Source: Patescibacteria group bacterium
GTDB lineage: Bacteria > Patescibacteriota > Gracilibacteria > BD1-5 > UBA2023
Reading direction: 5' to 3'
NCBI GenBank assembly: GCA_030836665.1
Contig: JAUPLX010000014.1
Span: 1 to 9,993 of the forward strand
Length of the DNA: 9,993 nucleotides
Part shown: piece by piece, positions 6,891-9,993 of the stretch
How positions within the stretch are numbered: position 1 is the stretch's first letter
Layout of the letters: the number at the start of each line of letters is the position of its first letter
Position numbers and translations under genes: made by a program
The notes under the pieces: generated by a model
The model's database searches: none
The model's input: only the letters and a program-made list of their open reading frames with translations
What the model was told of the DNA's origin: nothing

Positions 6891-8255
6891 ATGAAACCAT
6901 CGCGCCGTATCATCATCGCGGGAGCGCTTGCCGTCGTTCTCCTCCTTTCCGTGGCCGCCTATTCGGCCAAGTTTCGCGAACCTTCCGGGGGTCCGTACTT
7001 CTACGTGACGATTCTTAAAGCTCTTTACGGAACCGTCGATAGCGGATTGTACCGGTTCTCGCTTTCGGATTTTTCGGAGGCCGGAACGGGCGGCTTCGAC
7101 GACGCTTTCATTCGTGACCGTAAATTCATTGATTTTGGGCTTGGCAATGATTTCGTTCCGAGAAAGATATGTTCTTACGAGGATTCGAAACTCGTGGCAT
7201 GAGGAAGGAACGGCATCGATTCCACCGCATCCGCGAAGATATTCCAAGTTAACGACGCCGGTGAAAAAAGGCTTCTCATGGACAGTTCGGACGCGCGCTT
7301 TCGTGATTGCGGTACGGGAAAAGTTCGCGGAAAAACCGTTTTCGCCACCATCACTCACGGACAAGGCTATCTCTACCTTCGGGTAATGGAGACCGGAGAG
7401 GAGCATATTTACCACGTTCCGTATACCGGCATTCAAGGAAAGAGGGCCACGCTCCTTCATTTTTTACAATTCGCGGATTTGGACGGGGATGGGGATGATG
7501 AAATCTACTATTCGTCTACGACCCCGTATTTCTGAGGCGGTTCAGCGGAGACCTACGAAGAAGGCACCGTATACCGTGCCACGTTCCCGAAATCGTTCGA
7601 GGATATCCAATTGGAAGACGTCGGACTCGAACGCCCCGCTTTCGTCCGCAGGCTCGGGAAGTTCGTTGGAGCTGCCGGAACCCCATCGATCGTGACCCTC
7701 TACGAAGGCATGCTCTGAGCGAATGGGCAGTCGCTCGTTCCGATACGGATAGTCCGCCATTCTTATAAGAACGGGAAGATGGAAAAGCACGTCGCCCTCA
7801 CTCTCGACGGACACAAGGAGTGCAAGGGGATCAATGCCTCGCGGGTAATGGACCGTCCGACTTTCCAGATCGGTTGCGATAACGGCATTCTGTATTTCAT
7901 TGGGGAAAAGCCGAATTCCGAGGATTTCGAAATCGTAAGAAAATATGATTTGAGCGGCGGATTGTCCGAGGAATACCTGAAGAAACGCAGTTCCCTCCGG
8001 TCCCAGGACCTCACTTCCATCCATACGATCGTCGGAACGAACGTCGATTCGGACGCGACGGACGAATTGTTCATCGGAATCAATAACGTCGGTATGGCCT
8101 TATTGGATCCGGATACTGGAAAAATCGGCAAAATTCCGTACCGCTTCAGTCATGACCGCGTATACGAGCGGGACGAATGGTTCGTCGTCGAAGATATCAG
8201 TCCGACGCTCGGAGAAGGTTTCTTAAGCGAAAAGGAATTCTTTAATTTCCGATAG
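6891..8255 (+). CDS. Exported or membrane-anchored FG-GAP/VCBS-like repeat protein
   Basis: 454 residues, ATG to TAG, with TGA=Gly at residues 104, 215 and 276 (bases 7200, 7533, 7716); in the standard code it breaks into four pieces. MKPSRR followed by IIIAGALAVVLLLSVAAYSA is a signal peptide or anchor. Residues 194-204 read FADLDGDGDDE followed by hydrophobic residues, the DxDxDG calcium-binding turn typical of FG-GAP/VCBS propeller blades. A second, weaker copy at about 384-396 is NVDSDATDELFIG. Beta-rich segments with paired glycines lie between them, consistent with an extracytoplasmic beta-propeller. Four scattered cysteines lie after the anchor. Such domains usually bind ligands or proteins and have no catalytic role. 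Operon position: 17 bases after the TPR-like gene and 4 bases before the phosphoribosyltransferase-propeller fusion. Family not recognised beyond the repeats. Confidence 0.78.
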
Positions 8256-8259
8256 CGGT

Positions 8260-9954
8260 ATGATTCGGAAAATTCGCCTAAGCTCCGAACGCTTCAGGGA
8301 GCTCGTTTCGCTCGTTTCCGAGAAGTCCGTCATCAGGGGCGCCCGGGAAGTCTTTTATGACAAATCCGACTCGGTAACGCCCCGAAGAAAGGAATCCGAT
8401 TGGATTCTCGACTTCCGGCGGACCTTCTTGGATTCCAAAGGAATTACCCTATTGTCCGAAATCTTTTGGGATATCTACGGCGACGTTCCCGAATTCCAAA
8501 TAGCGACCGTCGAACTTTGATCCGTCCCCCTTTCATGAGGGATTCTTCTTTCCGGAGCGCTTCGATCGAAAGACGTTTCCGCATTGATCGTTCGTAAATC
8601 CCGTAAAAAGGACGGACTCGCGAACATTATCGAAGGAGTACCACTGAAGGGGGTGTCGGCCATACTCGTTGACGACCTCGTGAATTCCGGCGATTCGCTT
8701 TTGCGGGCTTTGGAAATTCTTCGTGCCGCAGGCATACGGGTCGCTCGGATATTTTGCGTGTTTTCTTTCTTAAATCCCGATTTTCTGAAGAAATTCGCAC
8801 AATTCTGAGAAGGGATCGAACTCTCCTACCTTTTGGATCCGTCTGATCTCGGTCTCGTGGTCGGTCGGAAGAACGAAGATGTTCCGACTGTCCTTTTTCC
8901 GAAGAGGAAGACGCTCTTCGAATCGAAATTTTTCCACAAAACCCTCGTAGTCCCGAAATCTTCGCCCGCCGTTTCCGACGGAAAGGCGTTTTTTGCCGGC
9001 GAACACGGGGAAGTGCGTTCCGTAGACGTCACTACTGGGGAAGAATTCTGGAAGTTTGCCATGCCGGCAACTCCTGCGGAAAAAAACATCCTTTCATCCG
9101 TCGTCGAAACGCCCGATTCCATCGTTTTTGGGGCGTACGACGGCGCATTGTACGCATTGGGGAAAACGGATGGAAAAATACGGTTTCGCACTTCGGTTGC
9201 CGATTGGATCGGCTCGACTCCCGCGTACGACCCCCGCGACGGCGCGTTTTTCATCGGACTGGAGCATTTTTGAAAAATGGCCGGATCGATCATACGAACG
9301 AACCGCAATGGAGAGCCGGAATGGAACGTGCCCGTTCCCGACTTCGTGCACTCTTCTCCCATATTCCTCTTGGATTCCGATCGCGTCATCTGCGGAACGA
9401 ACGGTGGAGAACTTTTTTGCCTTCGGGGCTCCGATGGGTTCGAACTTTGGAAGAAATCCTTTTCCGCTCCCATTAAGGCGGGATTTTGTTTCGTTCCGGA
9501 AACGGATTCGGTGTGTTTTGGGGCATTCGACGGAAATTTTTACTGCGTATCCGCGAAGGACGGTTCGGAACGCTGGAAGATTCGGACACCGCATATCGTG
9601 TATTCGACGCCCGCCTATCGCGACGGTTCGGTATTCTTCTGAGGTGCCGACGGTATTTTTCGACATTTGGATGCGAAAACGGGGGAAATCCTTTTTTCAT
9701 TCCGCACTGGCGGAAGAATCTTTTCCCAACCTTCGTTTTTTCGTGACTCGCACGTCGTTTTCGGTTCCAACGATATGCGGGTATACTTCTATCGTCCGAA
9801 GATTCGGAAAATGTCAGCATACGTGCAGCATCACGAGAGGATCACGACCCGAATCGCTTTTTCCGGAAACGCCATGATCGTGGAAGATTTCTCAGGCTCG
9901 CTTTTTCACTACGACCTCTCCGACGTGGCGGAATCTCCCCGCCGGACCCCGTAA
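8260..9954 (+). CDS. Orotate-phosphoribosyltransferase-like domain fused to a PQQ-type beta-propeller
   Basis: 564 residues, ATG to TAA, with TGA=Gly at residues 87, 93, 183, 338 and 461 (bases 8518, 8536, 8806, 9271, 9640). Residues 1 to about 205 are a type I phosphoribosyltransferase. ILVDDLVNSGDS at 135-146 is the PRPP-binding signature, RKSRKKDGLANIIEG at 112-126 matches the flexible catalytic loop of orotate phosphoribosyltransferases (RK..K..G....EG), and VELGSVPL near 84-91 matches the pyrophosphate loop; there Gly87 is a TGA. From about 225 to the end are roughly eight blades of the BamB/PQQ type, each with a Gly-x-x-DG-x-x-Y/F turn, for example FGAYDGALYAL, CGTNGGELFCL and FGAFDGNFYCV, several ending in a Trp such as GSERWK. 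There is no signal peptide, so the whole protein is probably cytosolic, which is odd for a propeller usually found outside the membrane. The two halves read through one frame with no internal start needed. Whether it makes OMP or acts on another base is unknown; the region before the pyrophosphate loop (about 30-80) is unlike PyrE, so I give no symbol. Confidence 0.85.
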
Positions 9955-9966
9955 TTCCCCGTAACG

Positions 9967-9993
9967 ATGAAAGGATTCTTCTACGCGTATTCC
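9967..9993 (+). CDS. Start of a further gene (partial)
   Basis: ATG 12 bases after the preceding stop opens a frame reading MKGFFYAYS to the window edge, matching the tight spacing of this operon. Nine residues are too few to identify it. Confidence 0.4.

Noticed and set aside
8260..9954. Several short consecutive genes or a decayed pseudogene
   Set aside because: All interruptions are TGA, none TAA or TAG, no frame change is needed, and the domains read straight through, so recoding explains it better than decay.
1..9993. Many copies of TTCCG and TTCGG, considered as an uptake or modification sequence
   Set aside because: They follow from frequent Phe, Ser, Gly and Arg codons (TTC, TCC, GGA, CGA) and show no fixed longer consensus or intergenic concentration.

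Overview
The window uses a recoded genetic code. Twenty in-frame TGA codons interrupt seven otherwise intact genes. Where the family is recognisable, TGA falls on a glycine position: the SAM-binding loop and the Pro-Gly-Gly turn of a CmoA-like methyltransferase, the pyrophosphate loop of a phosphoribosyltransferase, and a propeller repeat glycine. Genes end only on TAA or TAG. TGA = glycine is translation table 25, known from Gracilibacteria (BD1-5) and Absconditabacteria (SR1) of the CPR/Patescibacteria. The moderate G+C, roughly half by eye, fits a Gracilibacteria-type genome better than a low-GC SR1 one, but that assignment is inference. All gene boundaries here are given with TGA read as glycine. 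A standard-code annotation would break most of these genes into fragments.

Layout. 1-1703 (+): tail of an unrecognised gene, a CmoA-like SAM-dependent enzyme and a second class I methyltransferase, closely spaced and probably one operon. 1713-3473 (-): an asparagine-synthase-superfamily protein, convergent with the methyltransferases and with six recoded TGAs. 3474-3641: divergent intergenic region with a good sigma70-type promoter facing right. 3642-5084 (+): a sodium:solute symporter (SSS family) with no TGA glycine and the only convincing Shine-Dalgarno sequence, closed by a strong intrinsic terminator. 5127-5510: an independent unit of promoter, small protein with a His/Ser/Gly-rich tail, and terminator. 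5511-5619: leader with an inverted repeat and an AT-rich dyad. 5620-9954 (+): a three-gene operon of a membrane-anchored TPR-like protein, a membrane-anchored or exported FG-GAP/VCBS-like protein, and a fusion of an orotate-phosphoribosyltransferase-like domain to a PQQ-type beta-propeller. 9967-9993: first codons of another gene.

The three-gene operon is the most unusual part. Two envelope-anchored repeat proteins are coupled to a phosphoribosyltransferase carrying a long propeller with no export signal. I cannot assign the system a function from sequence alone. No tRNA, rRNA, CRISPR array, insertion sequence or phage hallmark gene was seen, and the tRNA-Gly(UCA) needed to read TGA is not in this window.
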